Source: Sambucus nigra
Lineage: Eukaryota > Streptophyta > Magnoliopsida > Dipsacales > Adoxaceae
Assembly: GCA_949130495.1 (NCBI GenBank)
Contig: OX422211.1
Span: 538,782,872 to 538,846,871 of the forward strand
Direction: 5' to 3'
Length of the DNA: 64,000 nucleotides
Within the stretch, counting starts at the first letter, position 1. Each line of letters starts with the position of its first letter. Below, in pieces: positions 11,647 to 23,149 of this stretch. The translations under genes were made by a program, and so were the position numbers. Below the pieces are notes generated by a model. The model ran no database searches and was not told where the DNA came from. It saw nothing but the letters and a program-made list of their open reading frames with translations.

Positions 11647-12388
11647 TGATATGAGAAATTGGACACGAGTCATTCTTATATCAGCATATCAAGTATAGAA
11701 TGAGCATAAAGCAATCAATAAAGAAAGGAACACAGAATATAGAGTGGTTCGGCTATAAAATGAGCCTAAGTTCACTTTGGTGCCCCACTCTCATTATGTA
11801 TGTGTTATAGTACACGTTTACAATGCCATGAATGGCGTAAAGTATAGTCAAAATGAGAGAATACATGTTTAGAGTAGTTTTGGGTGATCCAGAGAGACTT
11901 TAGCAGGGCTTCACCTAAGATGGATGACTCGAACTGTCTCAATCCCCCCAGTAATGAGGTATGTCCCTGGTATTTATAAGGGTAGAAGTCTTCTAGAGGT
12001 AACAGCTTCCAAGAAGCGTAAGGAGGGGTTGCAGCCTGTCTAGCGCAAGGAAGTAGTCTTGTTAGTGCCGCGGCCTGTTTTACACCAGGCAACGGTTAGA
12101 TACTAAAAATGCAGTCGCGACCTGTCTGAGCCCAGAAGGTGGCGACTGTTACTCTATTATAAGGCTTAAGTATTAAGGGGTCCGCGACCTGTCTGTTTCA
12201 GGCGGTGGCCAAGGATATGTCTGCGATAGGGAACATATAGGGTCATGTAATAACTTAAGAGGCCGCGAACTTAGGGATAATATTGGCCACATTAATAATG
12301 ACCATTGGCGATTAAGTGTATTAAGAATGTATATATATATCACTATGTTTAGGAATGCATATATGTATTCCAATATTTAACATAATCA
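11647..12388 (-). repeat. 5' LTR of element A
   Basis: In sense orientation it runs TGATTATG...CATATCA, with TGAT/ATCA ends. The flanking PBS fixes the inner end. The outer end is chosen on the inverted ends only. The motif GAGTGGTTCGGCT near 11741 is a common plant LTR motif. Confidence 0.6.
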
Positions 12389-12661
12389 AAAACACGAATG
12401 CTTGTTAAGGTGTTGGTGCATCTCCAATTTGATAAGTTCAATTTGATTAAGTATTTGTTGTCTTTTGGTCAGCAAGGGAAAAAGACTAAGAGAAGAAAAA
12501 TATTAAAAATTATTATGTCCCCTATGCTTATGATTTTATTCTTATGTTTTCGTTTTTTGCTGAGGGGATGTATATCATCACTACCATACTTTGAAAAAAA
12601 AATCGAAATAAAACATAAGCATAATAAATATTTTTTATTGAACTTCTTCCCCATCAAGATT

Positions 12662-15600
12662 CTTTAATCAAAAACTTCCTGGTCGGATGACTGCTAAAAT
12701 GCGATAAGGATCATGCTAGTATGCCTCCATCTTATTTCCTTTATGAATGACTTTTTTCGGACGTAATCTCCTTCTTTCAAGTTGGTGGACTAAACCCTTT
12801 TATTATAAAAATAGGCAATTCTTTGTTAATACGCAGCAGCTCTGAGTGCAGCATATTTCCTGACTTCTTCCACCAGATCCAAATCTAATTGTCTTATTAG
12901 ATCACTTTTAGGGGAATTAAAGTTCAACACTTTATGAGTTGGTAGGTCTATCTGGGCTGGTACCATGGCCTCTATCCCAAAAGTAAGCATAGAAGGAGTT
13001 TCTCTAGTAGTTATTCTCGGCGTGGTTCTATAATCCCAAAGAACAGAGTGCAATTCATTCATCCAATTTTCCTTGGCATCATTAAGTATCCTTTTCAATC
13101 CATTAAGTAAAGTTTTGTTTGTTACTTCTGTTTGATCGTTGCTTTGTGGATGTCTTGGAGCAGAGTGAAGTTTTCATATATTAGATTTCACATAGTATGC
13201 TTCAAACTCATCATTATCAAACTAGGTGCCATGGTCAGTAATGAAATCAAAAGTCATGCCATACCTGTATATGATGTTCTTCCATATAAACTGAAATACC
13301 TTCTCATAAGGAATCTCTATCAATGGTTCTGGTTCCACCCATTTCGTGAAATAGTATATAACTACCAGTAAGTATTTTTACCTGCCTTTGGTGGTTAGCA
13401 ATGGGCCGACCAAATCAATTCCCCAAATGGCAAAGGGGCAAGGAGAAGTGATTGGTGTTAAGGCAGCCCCCGGTACGCTATGAATTGTTGCAAATCTCTA
13501 GCACTTATCACATTTTTTGGCAAAGGTTCTGCAATCTTCCTTCATAGTAGGCTAATAATACCCTTGTATGGAAATTCATCGGATAAATGACCGACCAACT
13601 AAGTGAGCTCCATAAGAACCTTCATGCCTGTCCTTGATCAATTTTGTTACTTCCAGGGGATGGACACGCCATATTAAGGAAATAATATATCTCCTTTTGT
13701 ATAGAATTCCTCTCTCTAATACATACCCAACTGCTTTGTGTCTGAATTTCCTGGCATTTTTTGGATCAGTTGGTAGGTCCCATTTTTCAATGTAATCTTT
13801 AATTGGGTCCATCCATGATGGTCCCAAGTCTACATCCATAAAATTTATCCAAGATCTCCATAGGGATGCTTCTCTTGAGATCTATCTTGGTGGCGAAGGC
13901 TAACCGAACAAGCGCGTCGACTCGAGCATTCTCTATCCTCGGTATTCTCACTATCTGAACTGCTGGAAATTTAGAGATTACCTCCATAGTTTCAGCCAGG
14001 TATCTGACCATTAAATCTATTTTGACTCCATATATTAGAAGCACTTGGTTGATGATTAACTGAGAATCACTGTGTGCCATTACTTACTCGACACTTAATA
14101 AGAAAGCTAACTCAAGACTAATGATTATTGCCTCATATTCGACTTCATTATTCGAAGCCTAAAATTAAAATTTGAGGGCATATTCTACATCAATATTGTC
14201 AAGAGTGTTTAGTATAATGCGAGATCCACTATCGATTACGCATGAACATCCATCCACATATATTCTCCATCATGGAATCTTAATATTAAAGATTTATATA
14301 GATATAATTCCTTAGTGGAATATTTTCTTGCTTTCTTCGACATACTTCTGATCCATATCCTGAACAATGGATGATTCTAGTCGATTGGTTACGACTTTGG
14401 CTTGCTTTGAAGCTCAGCTCTCTTCTAAAGAAGCCTGCTCGACAGGCAAGTTTGGTTGGTCGGTAACCTCTGGATATGTAAATTATGCGATAAAATCTTC
14501 AATGGTTTTCCCTTTTAATGATGATCTTATTTCATAGATGATATCGTATTCTCCAAGCTCTACTACCCAATACATCAGTCTGCCTAATTTTTCTGGCTTG
14601 TGAAGTGCTTGCCGAAAGGAAAATAAGTGTATACGACTATGGCATGCGCTTGAAAGTAAGGCTTCATTTCTCTTAAGGATTTAATAAGAGAAAATTCTAA
14701 TTTTTCCTAATACGGATACCTAACCTCTGCACCTATAAATGCTTTTTTAGTGTAGTAGACTGATTTTTGGACTCCATTTTCTAGTCAGACTAACGCCCGA
14801 GCTAACTGCAGATTGTGAAACAGCTAAATACAAATATAACTTATCTCCTAAAATTGGTCGGGATAGTAATGGCAGAGATCCAAAATACTTATTTAGGTCC
14901 TGAAATGCTTCATCACTCTCTTCATTCCATTCGTAGGTCATTATGAGTACCTCAAAGAATGGCAAGCACCTATCCGTTGCTCAAGAAATAAACCGGATGA
15001 GGGAAGCAACTGAATTAGAGCTTTGATTTAGCAAGATTAGCTTCTATTTCTCTCTGATTCACTATAAAGCCGAGGAATATCCCCCTTTTCACACCAAACA
15101 CGCACTTGGTTGGGGTCAATTTCATTTGATGCTTTTCTATTTGGTCGAACGTTTGAATGAGGTCTTTGATGTGATTTGAAGATTTTTTTTCTTTTGGTCA
15201 ACATATCATCTACGTATACCTCTATGTTCTTCCCAATCTATTCTTTGAACACTTTATTTACCAATCTTTGGTATTTTGCTCCAGCATTTTTAAACCCGAA
15301 AGGCATCACGTTGTAGCAGTAGGTACCTTGGTTGGTGATAAAACAAGTGTTCTCTTTATCATCTGCCTTCATCTTTATGTGGTTTTAACCAGAATAAGCA
15401 TCCATGAAACTCAACAATTCATGTCCTATAGTGGAATCCACCAATTGATCAATTTTGGGTAAATAAAAGTTGTCCTTTGGGCGGGTCTTTATTAAGATGA
15501 GTGAAAACTACACACATACGCCATTTATCATTTTTCTTTTTCACCATTACCACATTTTCCAACCATTCTGAGTGCTTGACATCCTCGATGAACAGGGGTT

Positions 15601-15800
15601 TTTGTAATTTTTCTACCTCCTCTTCAACAACCGTGTTCTTTTCAGGACTAAACACCTCGCACCTTTGTTTGAACTACTTAGCATCCTTGTTGACATTGAG
15701 CTCATGGCAGAGGAAATTGGGATCAATCCTAGGTATATCTTCATGACTCCAAGAGAATACATTTTTTCATTCCCTAAGGAATGAAACTAATTCCTATTTG
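12662..15800 (-). pseudogene. Tat pol: RT, RNase H, aRNase H, integrase, broken
   Basis: RT begins near 15655 with EWLENVVMVKKKNDKWRM, followed by many stops and IFLGFIVNQREIEANLAK near 15065. RNase H is near 14965-14747 (YEWNEESDEAFQDL). The archaeal-type RNase H lies at 14080-13799 (HSDSQLIINQV, IPRIENARVDALVRLA). Integrase runs from 13839 leftward: HEGSYGAH near 13600, then WGIDLVGPL, TDHGT and HPQSNDQTEVTN, so all three DDE acidic residues can be traced. C-terminal integrase is at 13098-12826 (WDYRTTPRITTRETPSMLTFG). Stops and frameshifts break it into at least six pieces. Family role: copying and integrating the element. Confidence 0.85.
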
Positions 15801-16299
15801 ATAGATGGTACTAACATGGAGCCGATTTGAGTGGTCCTTTATGACTTATCCTCGTCGAGGATTATACTTTCAGTAGTTTCTTTTATCTACCCTTTAACCA
15901 ACTATGTTTCATTTATGGGATCCAAAGTGTCAACTTTTGTTTCTCCATTAGGTTCCATGGTGTCAACTTGGTAGGTGGTGGTTTTCTTCTTCAGATCGAT
16001 CAATTCTTCCTGTTCAATTTGAATGCATCATTCAAATTGATGCATTCTATATAGGAGCAAGCATGAGCTTCATTCATGTAAGCTTTCCTCTCAGCGACCT
16101 TATCTCCTCCTCGAGCATCCCCACCTGCAAAGACATGACAATCAAAAGAACCAAAGTTAATCATAGCCACCTCAATTTCTCATTATTTTTTATTCTTTGG
16201 TAGGTCTTTATCATTTGCATAATCATCCTCGTGACTTATCTTCTTGTCATCTCTTGGCTTGCAAGGGAAGTCCGACCTTTCTCTTATTTTTTGGATTTC

Positions 16300-17120
16300 A
16301 TGCCGATCAATGAACTTATTCATTTTTCCTCAGAAAATGAGGGATTCAATCTCATTCTTCAATGCAATGCAATTACCAGTTGTGTGCCCATGATCTTTAT
16401 GGAATTTGCAGTATTTGGACTTATCTCTCTTATTGGGTGGTGCTCTCAGCTTCCTAGGCCAGTTCAAGTCTTTTTTATTTCTAATTTCCTCCATGAGATG
16501 ATGGATAACTGTTAGTGGAGTATAAGCTTCATATTTTTTTGGGTTTATCTTCCTTTTTGTGCTTCTTCTCCTTCTTTTCCGTAGGTTTGGTCATCGGGGT
16601 TTGCTTCTCAGCCATTACTTCCTCAACATTCATGATTTTCCCACCCTTGGCCACGAGCTCTATCATGGTTTAAAGGGGATCTTTTGCTAATGCGTAATAC
16701 ATTTTTTTCTAGAAATAACCCACTCATCAAGGCTATAATGGTTGTCTTTTCCTCATAATCAACCACTTTTAGTTTCTCATTATTGAAATGACTGATATAT
16801 TCCCTAGTTGTCTCCCCTACTCCCCGTCGAACACTTAAAAGATGAGATGCCCTCTTAACTATCTTGGCCCCAAAGAAAATATTACTAATGAATAGCTCGA
16901 CGAGTTGATTAAATGGGGAGGTTTGTCCTTGGGGCAAGTTGTTGAACCATATCTGGGTCGAACAGGTAATGGTGATTAAAAAAGCTCTACATCTCATTTT
17001 ATCAAGAACATAATATATATCAACTGCATCCTAATATTGCTCAATGTGTAAACTGGGTCAGTCTTACCATCATATTTAGGGGTAACCACTGGTGTCTTAA
17101 ACTTGGACGGACTAGGGAAA
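16300..17120 (-). pseudogene. Tat gag of element B, broken
   Basis: The minus frame 16997-16623 carries the capsid core (QIWFNNLPQGQTSPFNQL, then ETTREYISHFNNEKL), which matches the retrotransposon gag domain. Further along (16520-16330) is EAYTPL followed by KYCKFHKDHGHTTGNCIALK, the Tat zinc-knuckle-like motif. Stops at 16623 and in the linker divide it. Confidence 0.8.
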
Positions 17121-17815
17121 TCAATAATTGCCTGTATGAAAGGAGACCCCTTGATAAAATTTTGATGCAATGGATTATTTGCTTTGGCCGTCTCCCCCAG
17201 TCGATCTTCTAATCATTGGATTGATCCTTTCCATAAAGTATTTTCAGCTCTAGATCTATTAAAAGCATCTCGGTCATCTCTTCCATGCGTCTGTGCTGAG
17301 CTCTTTTTTTTTAAAGTCTTCTTGGCACGCATAAATCATAGGGCTCATTTTCTAGACCTGATTGATCCCTCATGGTGGTCGACATGGTGTTCTCGTGATC
17401 TTGACGTTTTTCTGTGATGACCCCTAATTACTCGCGTTCCCAAGTGATTAAAATTTGAAGTCGTTCTTAACCTTTCCAGGATGCTTAGACATTCAAAGGT
17501 AAGAGATAGACCATCATAGTAATCTATAGATCTGAATGATGGATTGGCCCCTGGGAGATAGGACCTATCTTGTGAATATTTTCAATAACTATTTTGATTA
17601 TTCCTTAGAGGAGGGGGTGGCATTTCCCTTCTATAAGATAAAGCAGTTGTATGCCTGGATAAAATAGTAGCCCTAGCTTGTAGAACTCCATTTAGATCAG
17701 GAGGAGTGTTGCCTCCAGCAGCATTACTGCTTTTAGGAATTTCATTTATCTTGTACAATTTTTCAGGAAGACTAAGTAAATGGGTTTGGTAGAGAATGAT
17801 GACAAACAAACCTTC

Positions 17816-17831
17816 CCACAGACGACACCAA
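17816..17831 (-). promoter_or_regulatory. Primer binding site of element B
   Basis: On the minus strand TTGGTGTCGTCTGTGG lies two bases inside the LTR end. The type is shared by Tat elements. Confidence 0.75.
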
Positions 17832-17833
17832 TT

Positions 17834-18374
17834 TGTTCATGTTTAAATTTGGTAATTGAGTTTACAATACCAATTTTCTTATCACAGATGAATCATATAA
17901 TTTGTGAGAGAAAAATAATAAGATACAAGAGTTTTTAAGTGGTTCGGCTTTAAGGAAAGCATGCGGCCACTTTGGTTTTATTATTATTGATGCTTATAGA
18001 AATCTAGGTGTCCTTGTCAGAGGAAAGATGACCTTGTACTTTTCTCTCTTGCCTTTTGTGAAAGGTATACAATGTATTTATAGTGAACCGGAGATCAAGG
18101 GTTGGAATGCGTTTATATATTTAAGCATTTACACGTGAACATAATGAATGTGATGGTTGATAGTATTGAGAAAGTGTAGAAGAACTCTTGGTTGTCTCCC
18201 ACATGGTGAATATTTGTCTACATTGATGCTTTATATTCTCTAGGTTGGCCAACCTGTTGGTCGATTAACTATCTTCTGAGCCGACCAAGTGACTGCTGAC
18301 ATTAATTGTTGCCACATAAGGGTACTAGTGTCTACTTTTAATTGGTCCACGTAGATGGATAATTTTTAGCAACA
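17834..18374 (-). repeat. 5' LTR of element B
   Basis: In sense it reads TGTTGCTAAA...CATGAACA, with TGTT/AACA ends. The inner end is fixed by the PBS. The outer end is inferred from the inverted bases. It shares the GTGGTTCGGCTTTA segment common in plant LTRs. Confidence 0.55.
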
Positions 18375-20880
18375 ATTACTATATAAAGTGGTGATAAAAA
18401 AACAGTAGAACTAGAAAGTGCAAAGAAGGTTATGCAAATGAAAAAAATGAAGTAAATATTATATTGAGGGATGAAAGATATTTTTAAATATATTATCATA
18501 AATTCAATAGTTTGAGGGTTGTAAACCGTACTTTTGGAAATTTTATAACTTCAAGGTAAGGCATGCATGGGTTGAAGGGGAAGGGTGACGGGAGGTGAAA
18601 TTCAGGGATATGATGCATAAAATGGTTATTTAGGATTTGCTATTCAAATTCCATTGGATTCTTAGAAATATATATCAACAATTATATTAATAAGTGTAGG
18701 TGGTGATATCCTATTTAGAATAATTCAAACAAATAAAGCCGAGAAGTAAAGTAAAATCACATAACACAATACAAAATATACGTGATTCGACAATGTGCCC
18801 GCGTCCATTGGGTGTTTCTCTCTCTATATTGATTAATTCACAATAACAGGAATTATATGCCCTTTTTCCTAGGGGTAAGGTTTGAACCACATCATTTCCC
18901 CACTACGAGGATTTAAGGGGATTCCATATGAACCATAGATATATTTTTTGTACAATCATCATTTGAACAATGTTGTTGAGGTGGAACTCATTAGGGTATA
19001 TAAACCATTAATAAGATTACTTAACAATATTATAAAATTCCATGAAAAGATTAATGATGTTATCATAATCAGAGATTTATAAGGACATGTTTATTGGAAT
19101 TTTCAAACTACAAGGGACTATCTAATTCATAAGAAATGGAAGGTTCATGATTCGGGTATTTGATTTGGTTCGAACGACGATGAAAGCACTCACCATGAGT
19201 CTTAGTGGGTATTTTTAATTACGAATGTGTGGATAAAATAAAAGGAATTTTTTTTTGTAGTTCGTAGTGTTTTCACTAGGGTATGAGATTTGTTTTTGTA
19301 AGGTGTGAGATGATATATAATTTATGGTTGTCTACATTTAATGAGGGTTGAGGGTTAAAACTATAAGATTTCATCGATGATGATGACATTATCATTGTCT
19401 TGGTATTTCTTTTAGGTTGTATTAGTCCTAGGACTAGTTGATGGGGTGATGATGCCCTTATTAATGGGTTTTTATAGCATTTTGAAGGACCATGCGTTTT
19501 GTTGTTATATCAAAGAGCGTTGTTTTCAAAGTGCCAAGGTAATGAATCCGACAATGACTTAGGATCCTGATTTTTGACAAGGTTGCGAGATCGCAAGGCC
19601 TATAGGTCTTTGTAAAAAAATAGTAGATCTCGGAGTAGGTTTGTTTGGTCAGACCAATGATAGGAGCTTTAAGAGTGCACATTAGTTTAGATGACTAGGA
19701 GATGTTGTAGATTATGGCAACAATTTTATCAACCTTTCTTTAAGAGAAGTGCATTGAGATTTTCTTAGGTTCAGGTTCAATTTTCATATGTTAGGGGGAC
19801 TATCTTTCTTCGATGTTGATACCTTCTTTTTTTAAGGCCTAAAAGTGAGGGTAATAATAATTACTCGGGACACTCTTGATGAGAGATAAGATGCTCTTCT
19901 TAAGATGTACACGTGTTCCTCCTTATAAGTTCTTCTTGACAATATAGACATGTTGAATTTGTTAGTAGACTCTCTAATATCTTAATTTACAAGCTTAAGG
20001 TCTCTATAGGACACCTCTAAGTCATTGTTGTAGTTATATTGATTCATGAACTCTCCTGCGACATCTTCCCAATTAAGGAATCTAGATTCTTATATATAGA
20101 AAAACCACTAGAGGGCACTATATTTAGTGATTTTTGGAATATATGACCCAGGATCCCTTCAATGTCTTCCATAAAGCTCATAGTTCAGTGATAGGTACAT
20201 AAGTTAACTAAGGGCAAACATATTCCACTAAATTCTCAAAGTTGGGCATCTTAAGTTTTCTAATTATATGAGCTTTCGAATAGGGAGACACGTGATGGAA
20301 ATTAAAAAATTATTAGAGAGATTGACTTGGTCGAATTTCCAAGATAGGATATTGAGTTACTCCTTTATCTAATTAATCTTTTCATCATTAGGGTAGGTAG
20401 CACCAGTTCGTTCCACGAGGTTACTCACTGGTTAAGCATCCTCTAATATGGGAGGGGGAGTAATAGTTGAATTTCGTACTGCTGGAAAACTAACAGAAGG
20501 GTTAACATCACAACTCAATTTTTCTACAAATAAAACATACCATCAAGAGAGTATCACGATGACATTAGCATTATTAAGTAGATTAATAGTGGTATTGTTA
20601 AGTATATTTGTTTATATAAAAAAATATCATGATTTTTAAAATATGCATGAATAAAAATAATCATTTTTATCAATTATATTCGATATAGTTCCACCACGGC
20701 CACCACACCCCTTGTCAATTCACCACACCTAACTCAAGTGCCTTTTCGTATACCCATCCTCACTCTGAAGTTAAATCTTCACCTAGATAGCCTCAAGAAT
20801 TTAACTCGCATTCCCCAAATGTTAATCTGTATATGGTGCGCATAACGTATTAATAGATCATGTTTACTATCGCATGAGAA
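18375..20880. other. Unassigned AT-rich repeat-like stretch
   Basis: No open frame longer than about 73 codons and no recognisable protein motif. Around 18740-18830 is ATATACGTGATTCGACAATGTGCC with a CGTCCA downstream, resembling an antisense copia or gypsy LTR segment. The remainder shows no clear terminal repeats to me. Confidence 0.4.
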
Positions 20881-20888
20881 GTTATAAT

Positions 20889-21680
20889 AAAACTACACAA
20901 AACACTAATTTTTTCACCAGTATTTATCACTACTTATGGCAGTGACAAAGTGTTTTTGAGTTAAATAAAATTATTTGTCACTACCATGGGCAGTGTCAAA
21001 CGTTGTGTCCAAATTGTCACTACTATTAACAGCCACAAGTTTGAGTGAATTTATTTTTCTATGTAACTTGTGGTGAATTTTTTTTTCTTTAATGTTTTTT
21101 ACTGCCAATGACAGTGACAAAAATTGGTTTTAGGATTATTTTGTAACTGCTGTTGGTAGTGACAAAATTTGTCACTGCTATTCGCAGTGACAAACTTTGT
21201 CTTTAATATTTGTCACAATTATTGCCAATGATAAAATTTAGATTTAGGATTATTTTTTCCCAATCAGTCACTACTCATAGCATTTATAAACAATTAAGTT
21301 AACAAAAAAACCTCATTTAAAACTCTCTCCTCTTTCTCTCGCACCCCAATTTCTTCTCTCCCTCGCACGTTGTAATTGTCCCGTTGATATCCTCTACCCT
21401 CTTGTCTCCTCATCTCCGACTATGGCGCCAAAACATATGTTGATTCCAAGTTCTGTAAAAGAACACTAAGGTTTGTTTTTATTTATTCTTAGTTTTGTAG
21501 TTCTGGAAACTTATATCTTCGAAAATTGATTTCAAGTTCTGTAAATTGATTCCAAGTTATATTTTTGTATGTGGTTAATTTTCCTACAACCTCACTCACC
21601 TGTACCTTAGAGATTTGGAGTCGCACGTGGTTGATGTTTATGTTGGAATCCATGGTGGTTTGAGAAAGCGGTGTGATATT
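20889..21680 (+). mobile_element. End fragment of a second CACTA-like family
   Basis: A cluster of short inverted motifs of the type TTTGTCACTGC...GCAGTGACAAA recurs at least six times between 20930 and 21210, in both orientations, as in CACTA subterminal regions. It is followed by a CT-rich stretch (21310-21420), also usual there. The left edge ACTACACAAAACACTAATTTT resembles a mutated CACTACAAGAAAA terminus. No transposase is attached. Confidence 0.5.
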
Positions 21681-21689
21681 GATCAAAAG

Positions 21690-22032
21690 ACCTGTCCCAC
21701 ATTGCTAAATGGCACCCTCAGGACCCTTCCTATCGACAGTGTGTCTGGGTTTCTATGTCGATAGGTAGGTCCAGTACCATGCCGATTCTCACCCCCTTAA
21801 CCCTATAAAGAGAGTCCATGACCTCACTTTGAAAGGCACCCTTGAACATCCCTCTCAACAATTCAGAGAACATTCTCTTGAATTCAGAGTTGTACCCTTC
21901 CTAAAAAGCCCATTTCTCACATTTCATTCCATCCTTTTCATACTTCATTTATTAAAATCCCACCCCCTCTTCATACCACCTTTATCCCATTGCAATATCA
22001 GCGTATCTACACTCAGGATTAACTCCAAGTAT
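21690..22032 (+). repeat. Ogre/Tat 5' LTR, first part
   Basis: This is the left piece of an LTR split by the CACTA insertion. A TATA box TATAAAG is at 21804-21810 in a promoter-like context. The exact LTR start is not defined; a change in sequence character near 21690 is used. It continues at 39724. Confidence 0.5.
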
Positions 22033-22400
22033 CACTACAAAAAAATAGCCTTTGAGACGGTGGCCTAACAGTCCTAAAAGATCATTTATCCGTCTCAAAT
22101 ACTTTTTGTGACGCTATTTGGGACGACTAGGGGGGGTCTTTTTGATAGGGGGTTATAAATACTTTTTGTGATGCCATACCATCTCAAAAGAGTTTTTTGA
22201 AACAGGAACAAATCCGTCTCAAAAGGTCCTCATTTTATATGACCCTTTTGAGACGGCACAAGAGCTGTCACAAAAGATTGTTTTTGAAACGAAAATTAAT
22301 CTGTCTCAAAAGATTACTATTTTAAAAAACCTTTTTGAGACGGCAACATAGCCGTCTTTAATATATTTTTGGGACAGTTTTATCCATCCCAAAACAGGTG
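22033..22400. repeat. Left TIR and subterminal repeats of the CACTA element
   Basis: The terminal CACTACAAAAA is followed by alternating TTTGAGACGG and CCGTCTCAAA units (about 22051, 22091, 22208, 22245, 22300, 22335). In characterised En/Spm elements such units bind TnpA. Confidence 0.85.
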
Positions 22401-23149
22401 AAGGGATCTTAAAATTTTTTGCACCAATATTTTGTGGAGAATAAAATCTACCGCTAAAGTTTAATATAGAATTTAATTACATTTGAAACAACACAAACAA
22501 CGAATAATCATAAAATGTAATACATAAGATGATTTTCAACCAACAGAACGAATCATTTTCATTCAACAATAAATAGAGTTCTTACAACCATCTCCAAATA
22601 TTCATCAAAATAAGAATTATAACACTAAGTTCAAATATTTGACTTGACAACAAAAATACGTTAATTTATTAATACTCCAAACACGAAATGCTTTTATCAA
22701 ACTAATTCCGCAACACTGAAGCGTACGACCACCAAAACCACTAATAACATTTGCATGTTCTACAAAAATTGTCACATGCACAAAAAAAATATAGTTTCGA
22801 TTATGTCAGAATTAATACCCCTCGTCAACAATACAATGTGCAAAATGAATCAATATAGTATATTTTCATCATTAACAATATAAATATCCAACTATTACTA
22901 TTTTTTTAAAAATTCGGCAGAGTATCCTTTGTTTATTCATGAAAACCACAGGTAGCCAACCTGTTTTAAACATTAAAATTGATTCTAAGAATGATATACA
23001 CCAACATCATAAAATTTTAACCACCACCATAATAAATTCTCACCACCATAACAAATTTTCCCCTCCGCCATTGAAAATTTAACTTTAAACAAGAGAATTT
23101 TTCATTATATATATATAAGTAATTATATGTATGAATTATATTGTATTAC
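22400..23149. other. CACTA interior, no gene seen
   Basis: AT-rich sequence between the left subterminal repeats and the 3' end of the TnpA-like gene. No open frame or motif recognised. Confidence 0.5.

Larger units (their letters stand above)
10321..12388 (-). mobile_element. Tat-lineage gypsy element A, truncated
   Basis: On the minus strand this holds an LTR (11647-12388), a PBS, an untranslated leader and the end of gag. The rest, including pol and the 3' LTR, is missing at the left edge near 10.3 kb, where element D sequence begins. Its LTR differs from that of the neighbouring Tat element B, so it is a separate family. Confidence 0.7.
12400..18374 (-). mobile_element. Tat-lineage Ty3/gypsy element B, degenerate, no 3' LTR seen
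   Basis: On the minus strand from right to left: LTR (18374-17834), PBS, gag, protease region, RT, RNase H, a second (archaeal-type) RNase H and integrase. This domain order, with the extra RNase H, defines the Tat clade. The 3' LTR that should lie left of 12660 is absent; element A's LTR abuts it instead. Confidence 0.85.
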
